Source: Mucilaginibacter roseus | GTDB lineage: Bacteria; Bacteroidota; Bacteroidia; Sphingobacteriales; Sphingobacteriaceae | Direction of reading: 5' to 3' | DNA: 64,000 nt | Assembly: GCF_021215455.1 (NCBI RefSeq) | Contig: NZ_JAJPWV010000001.1 | Span: 558,001-622,000 of the forward strand | In this document: positions 52,429 to 62,166 of the stretch, piece by piece | How the letters are laid out: every line of letters begins with the position of its first letter | How positions within the stretch are numbered: position 1 is the stretch's first letter | The notes under the pieces: generated by a model | The model's database searches: none | The model's input: the letters and a program-made list of their open reading frames with translations, nothing else | Told to the model about the DNA's origin: nothing | Made by a program: the position numbers and the translations under genes

Positions 52429-54087
52429 TTATACTTCGGCCAGGTATTTATGTACAAAGCTAATGGCCATTGAGCCTTCGCCCACGGCTGATGCAACACG
52501 GTTCATGGCGCCGGCGCGTACGTCACCGGCGGCGAATATGCCGGGTGTGCTGGTTTCAAGCAGGTACGGGTCGCGTTTCATTTTCCATATTTTATCAAAA
52601 CCATCATAACGGTTAAGCTCGCGTCCGGTTTCAACAAAGCCCTTATTATCTTTAATAATGTTGGTGCCCAACCACTCAGTGTAAGGTTTTGCACCGATGA
52701 ATATGTAAAGCGCATCTGCTTCAACCGTTTCCACATCGCCCGAAATTAAGTGAGTTATGGTAAGCTCGCGCAGTTTATCATCGCCCTTGGCCTCGGTTAT
52801 CTCGCTGCATCCCTTAACACATATATTTTCCACACCATTGATCTGCTCAATAAGGTACGCCGACATGGTAGATGTAAGGTCTTCCCTGCGGATGATGATA
52901 CAAACCTGCTTAGCAAATTTAGACAAATACATCGCGGCTTGCCCGGCAGAGTTACCACCGCCAACAATATAAACCTGCTTGTCGCGGCAGGAGAGGGCTT
53001 CGGTATTAGCCGCGCCGTAATATATACCGGCACCGGTAAAGTTGTTCACGCCCTTGGTTTCCAGCTTGCGGTAATCAACGCCGGTGGTTATAATAATGGC
53101 TTTGGCGTTAATTTCGGTTTCGTCGTTTAGTACGATGGCTTTGTAACCATCTTTAATTCGTATTTCCTTTACCATTTGCGGCGATAAAAATTCAGTACCA
53201 AAACGGGTAGCCTGTGTAATAGCACGGCGGGTAAGGTCTGAGCCGCTCAAGCCGCTTGGGAAGCCGAGGTAATTCTCTATACGTGAGCTTGTCCCTGCCT
53301 GTCCGCCTGGTGCGTGCCTTTCAATAAGCAGGGTGCGTAAACCTTCGGATGCGCCGTAAACGGATGCCGCCAGGCCCGCAGGACCGGCGCCAACTATAGC
53401 CACATCATAAACATTATTGCTTACACGCGGGTTAAGACCAATTTTTGACGCTACATCAATAATGGTTGGGCGTTTTACCACCTCGCCATCTTCAAAAATA
53501 AGCACAGGGAAATCCTTAGGCTGCAGGTTGTTTACATTGCAAAGGCGCGTTCCTTCCTCATCAGCCATATCAACCCATTGATAGGGTACCAGGTTGCCTG
53601 CCAAAAACTCCTTTACCTCATGCGATTGCGGCGAAAATTGATAGCCCAAAACCTTTATACCTTTAAAATCCGGGCGGTAGCTGCCCTGCCAATCGTCCAA
53701 AAGATCGTCAATTATCGGGTAAAGCTTTTCTTCAGGCGGATCCCATGGTTTCGTCAGATAATAGTCAAGCTTAACATCGTTAATGGCCTTTATGGCAGCA
53801 TCGGTATCAGAATATGCGGTAAGTAAAACACGCTTAGCATCAGGAAAAAATACCATCGCCTTGGTCAAAAAGTCGACGCCCTGCATTTCGGGCATGCGTT
53901 GGTCTGAAATAAAAGCGGCTACAACCTCGCCCTTATTCTTCAGCTCGCGCAGGCTGCTCAAGGCTTCGTTTGCCGATGATGTGCTGAGTATGCGGTAATC
54001 CTGGCGATATTTTGAGCGAAGGTCGCGGTTAATTGCCCGCAACACCTGCGGGTCGTCATCAATTAAAAATATTATCGGCTGATCCAT
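52429..54087 (-). CDS. Response regulator fused to glutaredoxin-like and TrxR-like domains
   Basis: The protein has 552 residues. The receiver (1-130) has DDD at 10-12, phospho-Asp D62 and K113. The middle domain (about 142-218) is glutaredoxin-like, but its active-site Cys pair is S152-P-Q-S155. The C-terminal part is a thioredoxin-reductase-like FAD/NAD(P) enzyme: GAGPAG near 233, GGGNSAGQAA and FAAGDVRAGAMNR. The usual CxxC is absent (GAGIYYGAANTEALSC). So phosphorylation could control a flavoprotein with no disulfide exchange site. It lies between the zinc finger and the CNB-kinase genes. Confidence 0.9.
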   Translation of the reverse strand: MDQPIIFLIDDDPQVLRAINRDLRSKYRQDYRILSTSSANEALSSLRELKNKGEVVAAFISDQRMPEMQGVDFLTKAMVFFPDAKRVLLTAYSDTDAAIKAINDVKLDYYLTKPWDPPEEKLYPIIDDLLDDWQGSYRPDFKGIKVLGYQFSPQSHEVKEFLAGNLVPYQWVDMADEEGTRLCNVNNLQPKDFPVLIFEDGEVVKRPTIIDVASKIGLNPRVSNNVYDVAIVGAGPAGLAASVYGASEGLRTLLIERHAPGGQAGTSSRIENYLGFPSGLSGSDLTRRAITQATRFGTEFLSPQMVKEIRIKDGYKAIVLNDETEINAKAIIITTGVDYRKLETKGVNNFTGAGIYYGAANTEALSCRDKQVYIVGGGNSAGQAAMYLSKFAKQVCIIIRREDLTSTMSAYLIEQINGVENICVKGCSEITEAKGDDKLRELTITHLISGDVETVEADALYIFIGAKPYTEWLGTNIIKDNKGFVETGRELNRYDGFDKIWKMKRDPYLLETSTPGIFAAGDVRAGAMNRVASAVGEGSMAISFVHKYLAEV

Positions 54088-54129
54088 TTATTGTTTAGTG
54101 GTGGTAGATTGTTGGTTGTGATTGTTTAA

Positions 54130-55527
54130 TTATTGATCTAAGGGCAGGCAAACCTCAAATTCCGTTTCGCCGGGTTTTGATTTTACCTTGATGGTACCAT
54201 TATGCTGCTGAATAATGCGGTTTACAACATCGAGCCCCATGCCGGTACCTTTGCCCATTGCTTTCGTAGTAAAAAACGGATCGAAGATGCGGCTACGGAT
54301 ATCCTCAGGTATGCCCGGGCCGTTATCAGTAATCTTGATCTGTACAAAAGCACCGTCACGTTGCGTACTTATCTTAAGCGTGTCGCCATTGTTGCCTTCC
54401 ATGGCATCGAGCGCATTATCTATAAGGTTTGTCCACACCTGGTTAAGGTCGCCGGGGCGGGCATTAACCTTAGGCAGGTCTTCGGCAAAGCTTTTAACCA
54501 TGTTGATATTGTTCTTCTTGATCTTGTAGATCATCATCTTTAACGTACTGATGATGCCTTCCTTAATATCAACCGGCTGCTTATCGGCGGCCATATCCAT
54601 GTGGGTGAAATTCTTTACGGATGTAACCAGCTCGCTTATGCGGCGCGATGCTTCTTCAATGTCTGACACGAGTTTGTCCGTCATCAGCGTATTATTGATC
54701 CATACCAGCACCGGCGAAACGCAATCAACAGCCACCTGGTCACGCAGCTTTTCCAGGTCATTAACGGCAAAGCCTACATCCACTAACGTTTCAGCCATTT
54801 CGTAGCTGTTCACCTCGTGGTCTTCCAACCAGTCCATCATCTCATCTTCCTTGGCCGATTTTTCGAGCATGCTCAAAACCGGTTTATCCGGCCTGTTGAT
54901 AATGTCCTGAATAAAGACGTTGATCGGGTCAACCTCGCTCATTTTTAGTTTAACCGCGGCTATTTGCTTAAAAATATGCGGGTATTGTTTTAACTGTTCT
55001 TTTAATGCCGATGTATTGCGTACAATAGCGGCTGCCGGGTTATTCAGCTCATGCGCCAGGCCGGCTGATAATTTGCCCAGCGCCATCATTTTTTCGTTTT
55101 GCTGTTGTAAGGCCGTAAAATCGCGCACGCGGTTGGTCATGATGTGTACCAATGCTTCGGTAAGCTCGTAATGCAACTTTATGCTTTCCTGTACTTTTTC
55201 GGCAGGGCATACCAGCGCCGTCATTTTACGTACGCATTCACCGTAACCGGTAAGTTTTTTACCACGCGAAAATGGCAGGTAGCCGGTTATGGAGCCTTCG
55301 CCAAGCACGGCGAGTTCTCGAATACTGCCGCCTTGCACCATACATATCCGGAAACTGCCTTCCAGCACAACCATGGTGATATTTAATGGGGCGCCGGCTT
55401 CAAATATACGTTCGCCGGACTCGTATTCCCGAACTTCGCCCTGTTCTATAAGCCATTGCAACTGGTCTTCAGGTACAGTTTGCAGGCTTTCAATTTTTTT
55501 TAGCTGATCAGCAGTTACAGTATACAT
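54130..55527 (-). CDS. Histidine kinase with N-terminal cyclic-nucleotide-type domain
   Basis: The protein has 465 residues. Residues 10-125 form a CNB-like beta-roll ([20 protein letters not shown] and [11 protein letters not shown]). HisKA is at about 145-180 with [12 protein letters not shown], and HATPase at about 340-465 with [21 protein letters not shown] and [11 protein letters not shown]. There is no membrane helix. It is the likely partner kinase for the receiver-oxidoreductase downstream, 42 nt away. The CNB domain may bind another ligand rather than cyclic nucleotides. Confidence 0.88.
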   Translation of the reverse strand: MYTVTADQLKKIESLQTVPEDQLQWLIEQGEVREYESGERIFEAGAPLNITMVVLEGSFRICMVQGGSIRELAVLGEGSITGYLPFSRGKKLTGYGECVRKMTALVCPAEKVQESIKLHYELTEALVHIMTNRVRDFTALQQQNEKMMALGKLSAGLAHELNNPAAAIVRNTSALKEQLKQYPHIFKQIAAVKLKMSEVDPINVFIQDIINRPDKPVLSMLEKSAKEDEMMDWLEDHEVNSYEMAETLVDVGFAVNDLEKLRDQVAVDCVSPVLVWINNTLMTDKLVSDIEEASRRISELVTSVKNFTHMDMAADKQPVDIKEGIISTLKMMIYKIKKNNINMVKSFAEDLPKVNARPGDLNQVWTNLIDNALDAMEGNNGDTLKISTQRDGAFVQIKITDNGPGIPEDIRSRIFDPFFTTKAMGKGTGMGLDVVNRIIQQHNGTIKVKSKPGETEFEVCLPLDQ

Positions 55528-55654
55528 TGGTAGTGTTTTGCGTTAGTAAAAATAGCGCAGATTTTTTAAAATTCCACTATTTTACAAAGCACAAAACTGT
55601 TGTAACCGCCTTTTGTGTGAATGCCGGCAGGCCGATTGGAAAGGAAGCCGGAAT

Positions 55655-57115
55655 TTATGTATTTAAAGGCAGGCTAAAGTAAAAGGTGGCGCCCTCATAC
55701 TCCTTGCTCTCTACCCATATTTTACCTTGATGCAGGTGCACAATCTCTGCCGCGATGTACAGGCCGATACCGAATCCCGCTACGGTTTTCATAACCTCAT
55801 TATCAGCGCGGTAAAAACGATCGAACAGCTTGTCGAGATCCTGTGTTTTAACGCCGATGCCCTTATCAGCCACCGATATAGTTACCTCGTGTTCGGTAAC
55901 TACGCTATTCACGTAAATCTCCGTTTCGAGCGGAGAGTACTTGGCTGCGTTGCTTAGCAGGTTATCAAGCACCTGTGCAATCTTGTTACGGTCGGCATTT
56001 ATGATGACAGAATCGTTACGGTCAATTTCAATAAAGTGGTTGCTGTTTATAAAGCGCGATTCCGCTACAACCTCGCTGATCAGATCACTGATATCAAACA
56101 CTTCTGGCGATAAGCTGATCTTCCCTGATTCCAGCTTCGACAGATCAAGGAAACCGCGTATCATCTTGGTCATTTTAACAATTTGCAGGTCGGCTTTGGT
56201 AAGCGCCCCGGCAATAAAGTCTTCATTGAGCTTCTTGGCCTTGCTGATAGATATCTGGATGTATGATTTTATTGACGTAAGCGGCGTTTTCAGCTCATGG
56301 CTTACCATGGCAATAAAATCGTTCTTGCGTATTTCTTCCTGCTTGCGTTCGGTAATATCAATCATGATACCCGAATAGTTAGACGGCTTGCCATTGGCAT
56401 CGTAATATAACTTTCCGTTTGAATGTACCCAGCGCTGCCTGCCGGTTTTAGGGTCCGTTATCGGGTATTCCATATCGCAGCCGCCGCCTTGTTCAAAGGC
56501 TTTATTTATCGCTTCAACAACCAGCGGGCGCTGCCTTTCGCCAATTCGGTTTATAGCTTCACTAAACAAGAGTTCCTCATCCGGTTGCAAACCAAAAAAT
56601 TCCTTCGTTCGTGCAGAGGGATATACCTGCATGTTGGTTGCGTCAATACTCCAGGTACCTAAACCGGCCGAATCAATAGCCAGGCGCAGCCGCTCTTCGG
56701 CCTCTGCCAGTTGAAAGCGTGATTCTACCTGGTCAGTAACGTCAGTAGCGGTTTGCAGCACGCCCCAAACATATCCATCGCTGTTAATTAGCGGCTTAAA
56801 GGTAAAATTATAGTAAAATGCTTTTGGGCGATAATTGATTACGCGTTCTATGCGTTGCTCCTTCAATTCAACCAACTGCCGGTTTTTATAGGCATGGTAA
56901 AGCACCGATGTAAGCAGTCGCTTATCGGCTTCAGGTAAGGCGGTATCAAACGGCATCCCGGTAACGCTTTCATCCCGTTGCCAAACATTGAGCATGGCTT
57001 TATTAGCCAGCTTGATAAGCATATTGGCGCCGGTGTAAAGCGCGGTAGGAGCGGGCGTTTCGTCAATTACGGCACGCAGCATTTCTGATTCTATATCTAT
57101 AACCGAAAAATTCAT
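55655..57115 (-). CDS. PAS-domain sensor histidine kinase
   Basis: The protein has 486 residues. Two PAS domains (about 15-125 and 135-255, the second ending with the PAC motif MIDITERKQEE) are followed by HisKA with MVSHELKTPLTS and HATPase with LLSNAAKYSP, DKGIGVK and VAGFGIGLYIA. It has no transmembrane helix and no receiver. It is upstream of the CNB-kinase cassette with a 127-nt gap and may be an independent unit. Confidence 0.9.
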   Translation of the reverse strand: MNFSVIDIESEMLRAVIDETPAPTALYTGANMLIKLANKAMLNVWQRDESVTGMPFDTALPEADKRLLTSVLYHAYKNRQLVELKEQRIERVINYRPKAFYYNFTFKPLINSDGYVWGVLQTATDVTDQVESRFQLAEAEERLRLAIDSAGLGTWSIDATNMQVYPSARTKEFFGLQPDEELLFSEAINRIGERQRPLVVEAINKAFEQGGGCDMEYPITDPKTGRQRWVHSNGKLYYDANGKPSNYSGIMIDITERKQEEIRKNDFIAMVSHELKTPLTSIKSYIQISISKAKKLNEDFIAGALTKADLQIVKMTKMIRGFLDLSKLESGKISLSPEVFDISDLISEVVAESRFINSNHFIEIDRNDSVIINADRNKIAQVLDNLLSNAAKYSPLETEIYVNSVVTEHEVTISVADKGIGVKTQDLDKLFDRFYRADNEVMKTVAGFGIGLYIAAEIVHLHQGKIWVESKEYEGATFYFSLPLNT

Positions 57116-57206
57116 GTAGAGATTAGCAAGCAGGACGGTTTACTTAAAGTGTGTTATACGTATTTTTACAACTAATAGTTAACAAAAATTAACGGGTATT
57201 TTAGCC

Positions 57207-57542
57207 ATGGCTGCAAATTCTTTATTACTCGATTTAGTACGAAACTCGTTAATGCAAACTGCTACCGCGACGGAAAAGAAAATGTTTGGCGGCGTTTGCT
57301 TTATGGTTGATGGAAAGATGTGCGTTTGCGTAGGCGACGTTTACTTAATGTGCCGACTTACCCCCGATAATTACGAGCACGAACTGCAATTACCGGGCGT
57401 ACAACAAATGGTACATGGCGGGCGGTTGATGAAAGGGTATGTTTATGTAAATGAAGCGGTATTAAATACCCAGGCCGATGTAGACTCATGGGTTAACAAA
57501 GCATTAGGCTACAATCCTGCGGCCTGGGCATCAAAAAAGTAA
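57207..57542 (+). CDS. TfoX N-terminal domain-like protein
   Basis: The 111-residue protein contains TEKKMFGGVCFMVDGKMCVCVGDVYLMCRL, the TfoX_N core (MFGG). It lacks the C-terminal TfoX domain. Such short proteins are widespread and of unknown role; a link to competence is not shown. It is divergent from the PAS kinase and convergent with the DUF3575-like gene. Confidence 0.85.
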   Translation: MAANSLLLDLVRNSLMQTATATEKKMFGGVCFMVDGKMCVCVGDVYLMCRLTPDNYEHELQLPGVQQMVHGGRLMKGYVYVNEAVLNTQADVDSWVNKALGYNPAAWASKK

Positions 57543-57545
57543 ATC

Positions 57546-58289
57546 TTAAAAACGTATACCTAATGCCAAGCCTAAACGGGCGGTGATCCATTTGCCGTTC
57601 AGATCAACAGTTGCGCCGTTTTGGTCTACCCGGTATTTAGTATCAATAAATCCGTTTTTAAATTGTTCCAGCTCATTCCGCAAAGCTTGTTGCTCATTCT
57701 CGTCCAGCGGGGCGCTGCCGTCAATACGGCCGGACGAATGGCCATAGGTGCCGCCGATGATCCACCAATCCAAATACAGCAAACGGCTTAGTTTAAACTG
57801 CGTGCCTATCATCACACCACCCGAAAAGGCGTTAAGGCTGCCCTCCAGCGGGAAGATTTTCTCCGTACCATTATAGTCGTATTTAAAAGGCAGTTGGGCG
57901 CTGTAATGCGCATACCTTACGTAAGGCGCAACATAAAAACCGCGGCCTGCCTGCCCGCCGGTGTAGTACCTAAACTCAGGCGCGATTACAAAGTTGCCGG
58001 TGCGCAAACCATCAATTTGTTTGGACACCTCATCATCGTCAATGATATTTTTAAATGCCTGTTTAAAAGGAAGGTCAGACGTTGGCGCATAGCGTACATT
58101 AAGCGCTACAGATATCTGCTGGCCTACAGGGCGCTCGTATTGCAGCGATATGTTTTTGAGCGCGAGTGCGGGCACATTTATCTTTAGGTAATTATCGCCA
58201 TCGTAGTCCACCGTTTGGGCTGTAGCAACTGAGATAAGGCATAGGGGCAAGCATAAAGCTCTCCCAATATGTTTAACAAAAGGCATCAT
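57546..58289 (-). CDS. Outer-membrane protein, DUF3575-like
   Basis: The protein has 247 residues from the ATG at 58289 (58286 and a GTG at 58298 are alternatives). The signal peptide ends near VATAQT. The mature part starts YLKINVPALALKNISLQYERPVGQQISVALNVRYAP and has beta-barrel alternation with a C-terminal ARLGLALGIRF ending in Phe. It resembles DUF3575 proteins of this phylum. The function is unknown. Confidence 0.65.
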   Translation of the reverse strand: MMPFVKHIGRALCLPLCLISVATAQTVDYDGDNYLKINVPALALKNISLQYERPVGQQISVALNVRYAPTSDLPFKQAFKNIIDDDEVSKQIDGLRTGNFVIAPEFRYYTGGQAGRGFYVAPYVRYAHYSAQLPFKYDYNGTEKIFPLEGSLNAFSGGVMIGTQFKLSRLLYLDWWIIGGTYGHSSGRIDGSAPLDENEQQALRNELEQFKNGFIDTKYRVDQNGATVDLNGKWITARLGLALGIRF

Positions 58290-58357
58290 AATATTCACAG
58301 GTTATGTTACGGGTATACGATGCCTCTGTTTTATTTGTTTATCTATTTGTTAAATAA

Positions 58358-59587
58358 TTAAACTACAGCTTCGGTTTGTATAACAGGTTCCGGGTTGTTT
58401 AAAGGCTCCTTTAGTTTAGCTGATCGTTTTTTGCTCTTTTTATTACGCTTGCCCCACCATATTAAAAAGCCTGTTATGGGTAATGAGGCACATATAAAAC
58501 TGGCTAAAAAAGCCAGCAGTTGAGTACCCAAACCATAAATACGCCCGGTATGGATATCCTTGTTGGAGTTGCGCCATTTTAAGCCTAAAGGCTTTTGGCT
58601 ATGTATTAACTTGTCGAACTGCTTACCGTTGCGCATGTCGAAATAAAAATAGCTCATGTTACGCCAGCCGTCGGTCCGGTTTTTATGGTAAACAAAAGCC
58701 ATCAGGGTAGGCTCATCCTTTTCGGGCAGGTTAAGGCCTATGGTAACGTAACTATGGTTGATTTCCTGTTGGATGTGATGCAATATCTCATCCAGCGTAC
58801 CACTCGATTGCGCAGCAGGCGTAGTTGTTTTAGGTGCCTTGCGTACCAGCTCAATCTTGCCCGGCGAACCTAAAATACGGTAAATACCGTCTTCCCACCA
58901 TTTGAACGACCATACCAGACCTGTGATAGCGATGATCATGGCAATGGGCAGCACATAAAAGCCAAAGCTGTTGTGCAAATCGTAATTAACACGTTTCCAT
59001 TTGGCGCCCCATTTTACCGAGAGATTCTTTTTGAGCTGTTTCAGATTTTTTGGCAGCCAAAGCATAAAGCCGGTGATCATCATCAGCAAAAACAACAAAA
59101 TGCACGAGCCTATAATAACGCTGCCCACCGGTTTTACCAGCAATAACTGTCGGTGCAGTTGCTCGGTAACGTTAAAAAACTCGTATCTAACGTCAATAAC
59201 GCCAAGTACCTCGCCGGTGTAAGGGTTAATGTAAACATCATCCTTATACTTAAACTGGCTAAAGTAACTCCACCACTTTATCTGATCTTTCTTGTTGATT
59301 TTGGCCGCGGAAAACACATAGCTGCGATCAGCCTCATTAATGCGGATATCGGTAACCGGCTTTTTTTTGCCGAGCTTTTTTTGGGCTATCACCAATAACT
59401 CAGAAACCGGCCTTGCGGGGCCGGTTTGCTTCACCTCAACCAGGTCGCGGTGAAAAGTATCAAAAAGCTCATCCTCAAACACCAGGATACACCCGGTTAC
59501 AGATACCAATACTACGATGATACCGGTAACCAGGCCTACCCATAAATGCAGCCACGCGGCTACGGCCTTAACTCGCTTCCAGATCAT
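58358..59587 (-). CDS. PepSY-associated membrane protein
   Basis: The protein has 409 residues and four membrane helices. It starts WLHLWVGLVTGIIVVLVSVTGCILVFEDEL and contains the second-helix pair region FMLWLPKNLKQLKKNLSVKW, HNSFGFYVLPIAMIIAITGLVWSFKWWEDG, and a C-terminal FLASFICASLPITGFLIWWGKR. This is the PepSY_TM (PiuB-like) family, often a partner of siderophore receptors and thought to reduce ferric-siderophore. It is 6 nt after the TonB receptor gene, same operon. Confidence 0.85.
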   Translation of the reverse strand: MIWKRVKAVAAWLHLWVGLVTGIIVVLVSVTGCILVFEDELFDTFHRDLVEVKQTGPARPVSELLVIAQKKLGKKKPVTDIRINEADRSYVFSAAKINKKDQIKWWSYFSQFKYKDDVYINPYTGEVLGVIDVRYEFFNVTEQLHRQLLLVKPVGSVIIGSCILLFLLMMITGFMLWLPKNLKQLKKNLSVKWGAKWKRVNYDLHNSFGFYVLPIAMIIAITGLVWSFKWWEDGIYRILGSPGKIELVRKAPKTTTPAAQSSGTLDEILHHIQQEINHSYVTIGLNLPEKDEPTLMAFVYHKNRTDGWRNMSYFYFDMRNGKQFDKLIHSQKPLGLKWRNSNKDIHTGRIYGLGTQLLAFLASFICASLPITGFLIWWGKRNKKSKKRSAKLKEPLNNPEPVIQTEAVV

Positions 59588-59593
59588 AAGCTA

Positions 59594-62053
59594 TTAAAAG
59601 TCATAAGTTAATGTTAGCAGGTAGTTTGCAGGTGCACCCGGGAACAGCCTGATATAATCATAACCACCTACCCAATATTTTTTGCCGGTAATGTTGTTGG
59701 CATTAAACTGCAACTGTACTTTATTAACACGATAGTAAGCTGCCGCGTTAACCAGCAGATATTCCGGTATGCTTTGCGTAAGGTTGATAGACAGGTTACG
59801 CTTGCCTACGTAGTTTGAACCAACGCCCAAACCAAAGCCATTCAACGGGCCACGTACAAAGTTATACCTTGTCCAAATGTTGGCGGTATTTTTTGGTGCG
59901 TTTGGTTTCTGCAATCCCAGTTCAACCGGGTTTAAGCTCTCCACAATTTTGGCGTCATTGTACGCGTATGATGCCAGGATGCTCCAATTGGGCATTATGC
60001 GGCCGGTTATATCAAACTCCACACCGCGCGCACGCTCTTTACCTACTTGTCTTAAAAGATCGGGGTTGGTGGCATCGTTGGCATTGTAAAGCGTGTTGTT
60101 TTGCTCAATTTGATATACACTTGTTGTAATGCTTAAGCGGTCATCAAACCAGCTGCTTTTAGCGCCGAATTCCACCATGTTACTGGTAACGGGATCAAAA
60201 GGTCCGCCCGCGTTAGGATTAGCCAGGTTAGCTGCGGTTTGTGGGTTATAGCCCATTACATAACTTCCGTAAACATTGATGTTTTTAGTAGCGGTATAAA
60301 CCAGGCCGAAACGTGGCAGCCAAGCGCTTGAGTGTGTTTTAACTTCGGTATTTGTCAGATAGTTGTTAAAGTCGGTATAATATTCGTAACGGATACCGGC
60401 CAATAGTTGCAAACGACCTAATTTGATCTGATCCTGCACATAACCGGCGTTCAGATAATAATAGGTTGGGGCAAGAGTCGTGGGAGCAAAAAATGCTTTG
60501 CTGTCATCCTGCATACGTTGTGAATTGATTGAGTTAGTCAAATCAAACGACGGAATATTCGGCACCGGGTTGCCTTTAGCATCACGTAAATATTTTAAGC
60601 TGTCCTTAGCTGCGTAGTTTGCAATAGTGCCGGTGTTGGTGGCATTACGGTAACCCGAAGCTGTAAGTTGAGACGCGCCAACAGGCATTTTTTCGCTACC
60701 ATAATCATAACCCGCAACAATTTTATGTTCCAGAGCTCCGGTTTTAACATTATAATTAAAGTAGCCACTCAAATTATCAATATAGCGTTTGCGCTTACGC
60801 TGAAAAACCTGCATAGCAACCAAATTAGATATATCGTTACCTAATTTATCCTTAGCATAAGCGTTGGCACTGCGGTGCTCATACAAATCTTCCTGGTAGC
60901 CGGTTTTTGAGTAGGCGGCGTTAAAGCTCAGGTTATCATTAAACTTATGGTTTAGTGATAAGGTAACAATATACGTTTGCTCGTTCAAAAAATCGTTAGC
61001 GGTACTCAGCGCCAGCGATTGCGGGGTAGAGTAAAGGTCAGTACCAATTACGGATTGGCCCCTGTCCAGCCTTGAGCGTGAGCTGTTGTATACCATATCA
61101 AAGTTGATGCTGGTTTTTTCGGACGCTATAAAAGTAAGCGATGGCGCAACAACCACGTTCTTGTCAAACTGCAAATCACGGAATGAGCCTGCATCTTCGT
61201 AACCCAGGTTAAGGCGGTAAAGCAGCGAGCTATCCTTATTGGCAGGGCCGGTAAAATCAGCCAAACCACGAAGGGTGTTAAAGCTGCCTAATGACATGCT
61301 TAACTGGCGACGGGTTTCATTCAGCGGTTTTTTGGTTACACGGTTAACCACACCACCCGGGCTGGCGTTACCGTATAGCGCTGATGACGGGCCTTTCAGC
61401 ACCTCAACACGCTCCAGGTAATTGGTAAGCGGTTGTTTCCAAAAGCCGGTGCTGGTACGCAGGCCGTTAACCAACTGGGTGTTGCTTTGGCCGTTCACGC
61501 GGAAACCACGAATGGTCAGGTCATCATAAAAAGTGAACTGATTTACACCACTAAAGTTTTTAACCACATCGCCGGTGCGGATAACGCCCTGATCGGCCAT
61601 TAATTCCTTACTGGCATAAGATACCGACTGGGGCAAATCCTTAATATCGGTTTCTGTTTTGTTGCCGATAAAGGTGGATTTGGTTTTGTATGTTTTTTCC
61701 TTACGGCCGGTAATTTCTACTTGCTGTAAAGATGAATTATCGGTTGATAAGGAGATGTTTTGATTAACGTTGCTACCCGCGTTAACAGTGATTTTACGCG
61801 CTGCAGAAGCGTAGCCAATAAAGCTAACGCGAAGGGTATAAGTTCCGGGTTCAAGTTTAATGGCGTAACGGCCCTTTAAGTCGGTAGCTCCGCTAAGCGA
61901 TGTGCCTTCAACGGCTACGGTAGTACCAGGCAGTGGATCGCCTTTTTCGTCGAGCACTACACCGCTTACGGTTTGTTGGGTTTGTGCTTGAGTGATGATG
62001 GTGCAAAGAGATAAGCTTATCAGCAAAAAAATGGATAATAAACGTTTCGTCAT
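59594..62053 (-). CDS. TonB-dependent siderophore receptor
   Basis: The protein has 819 residues. The signal peptide ends at TQAQTQ. A carboxypeptidase regulatory-like domain (about 25-110) has DEKGDPLPGTTVAVEG. The plug domain (about 120-240) has TDIKDLPQSVSYASKEL, NQFTFYDDLTIRGFRVNG, VEVLKGPSSALYGNASPGGVVNRVTKKP. The barrel ends in LLTLTYDF with the terminal Phe. The C-terminal region FGLGVGSNYVGKRNL resembles siderophore receptors of the FhuE/FoxA group. It is upstream of the PepSY gene and behind a promoter with a 19-bp palindrome. Confidence 0.92.
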   Translation of the reverse strand: MTKRLLSIFLLISLSLCTIITQAQTQQTVSGVVLDEKGDPLPGTTVAVEGTSLSGATDLKGRYAIKLEPGTYTLRVSFIGYASAARKITVNAGSNVNQNISLSTDNSSLQQVEITGRKEKTYKTKSTFIGNKTETDIKDLPQSVSYASKELMADQGVIRTGDVVKNFSGVNQFTFYDDLTIRGFRVNGQSNTQLVNGLRTSTGFWKQPLTNYLERVEVLKGPSSALYGNASPGGVVNRVTKKPLNETRRQLSMSLGSFNTLRGLADFTGPANKDSSLLYRLNLGYEDAGSFRDLQFDKNVVVAPSLTFIASEKTSINFDMVYNSSRSRLDRGQSVIGTDLYSTPQSLALSTANDFLNEQTYIVTLSLNHKFNDNLSFNAAYSKTGYQEDLYEHRSANAYAKDKLGNDISNLVAMQVFQRKRKRYIDNLSGYFNYNVKTGALEHKIVAGYDYGSEKMPVGASQLTASGYRNATNTGTIANYAAKDSLKYLRDAKGNPVPNIPSFDLTNSINSQRMQDDSKAFFAPTTLAPTYYYLNAGYVQDQIKLGRLQLLAGIRYEYYTDFNNYLTNTEVKTHSSAWLPRFGLVYTATKNINVYGSYVMGYNPQTAANLANPNAGGPFDPVTSNMVEFGAKSSWFDDRLSITTSVYQIEQNNTLYNANDATNPDLLRQVGKERARGVEFDITGRIMPNWSILASYAYNDAKIVESLNPVELGLQKPNAPKNTANIWTRYNFVRGPLNGFGLGVGSNYVGKRNLSINLTQSIPEYLLVNAAAYYRVNKVQLQFNANNITGKKYWVGGYDYIRLFPGAPANYLLTLTYDF

Positions 62054-62092
62054 ACTAAATGGTGCGAATTGTGATGGTAATTAATATTGCCA

Positions 62093-62125
62093 CAAATGTA
62101 TGTTCTTATTTAGATTAAATCCAAA
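62093..62125 (-). promoter_or_regulatory. Promoter of the TonB receptor operon
   Basis: On the minus strand TTTG (62125-62122) is followed after 21 nt by TACATTTG (62100-62093), an exact match to TAnnTTTG. It is about 39 nt before the ATG at 62053. Confidence 0.55.
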
Positions 62126-62126
62126 T
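62108..62126. promoter_or_regulatory. 19-bp palindrome, putative iron-box operator
   Basis: ATTTAGATT-A-AATCCAAAT is a 9-1-9 inverted repeat with one mismatch. It lies between the -33 and -7 elements, where a repressor would block polymerase. The spacing and location fit Fur/DtxR-type iron boxes; the regulator is inferred. Confidence 0.55.
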
Positions 62127-62166
62127 AAAATACCAAAAAGGTGTTGAAACGTTTAATCAATTGAAA

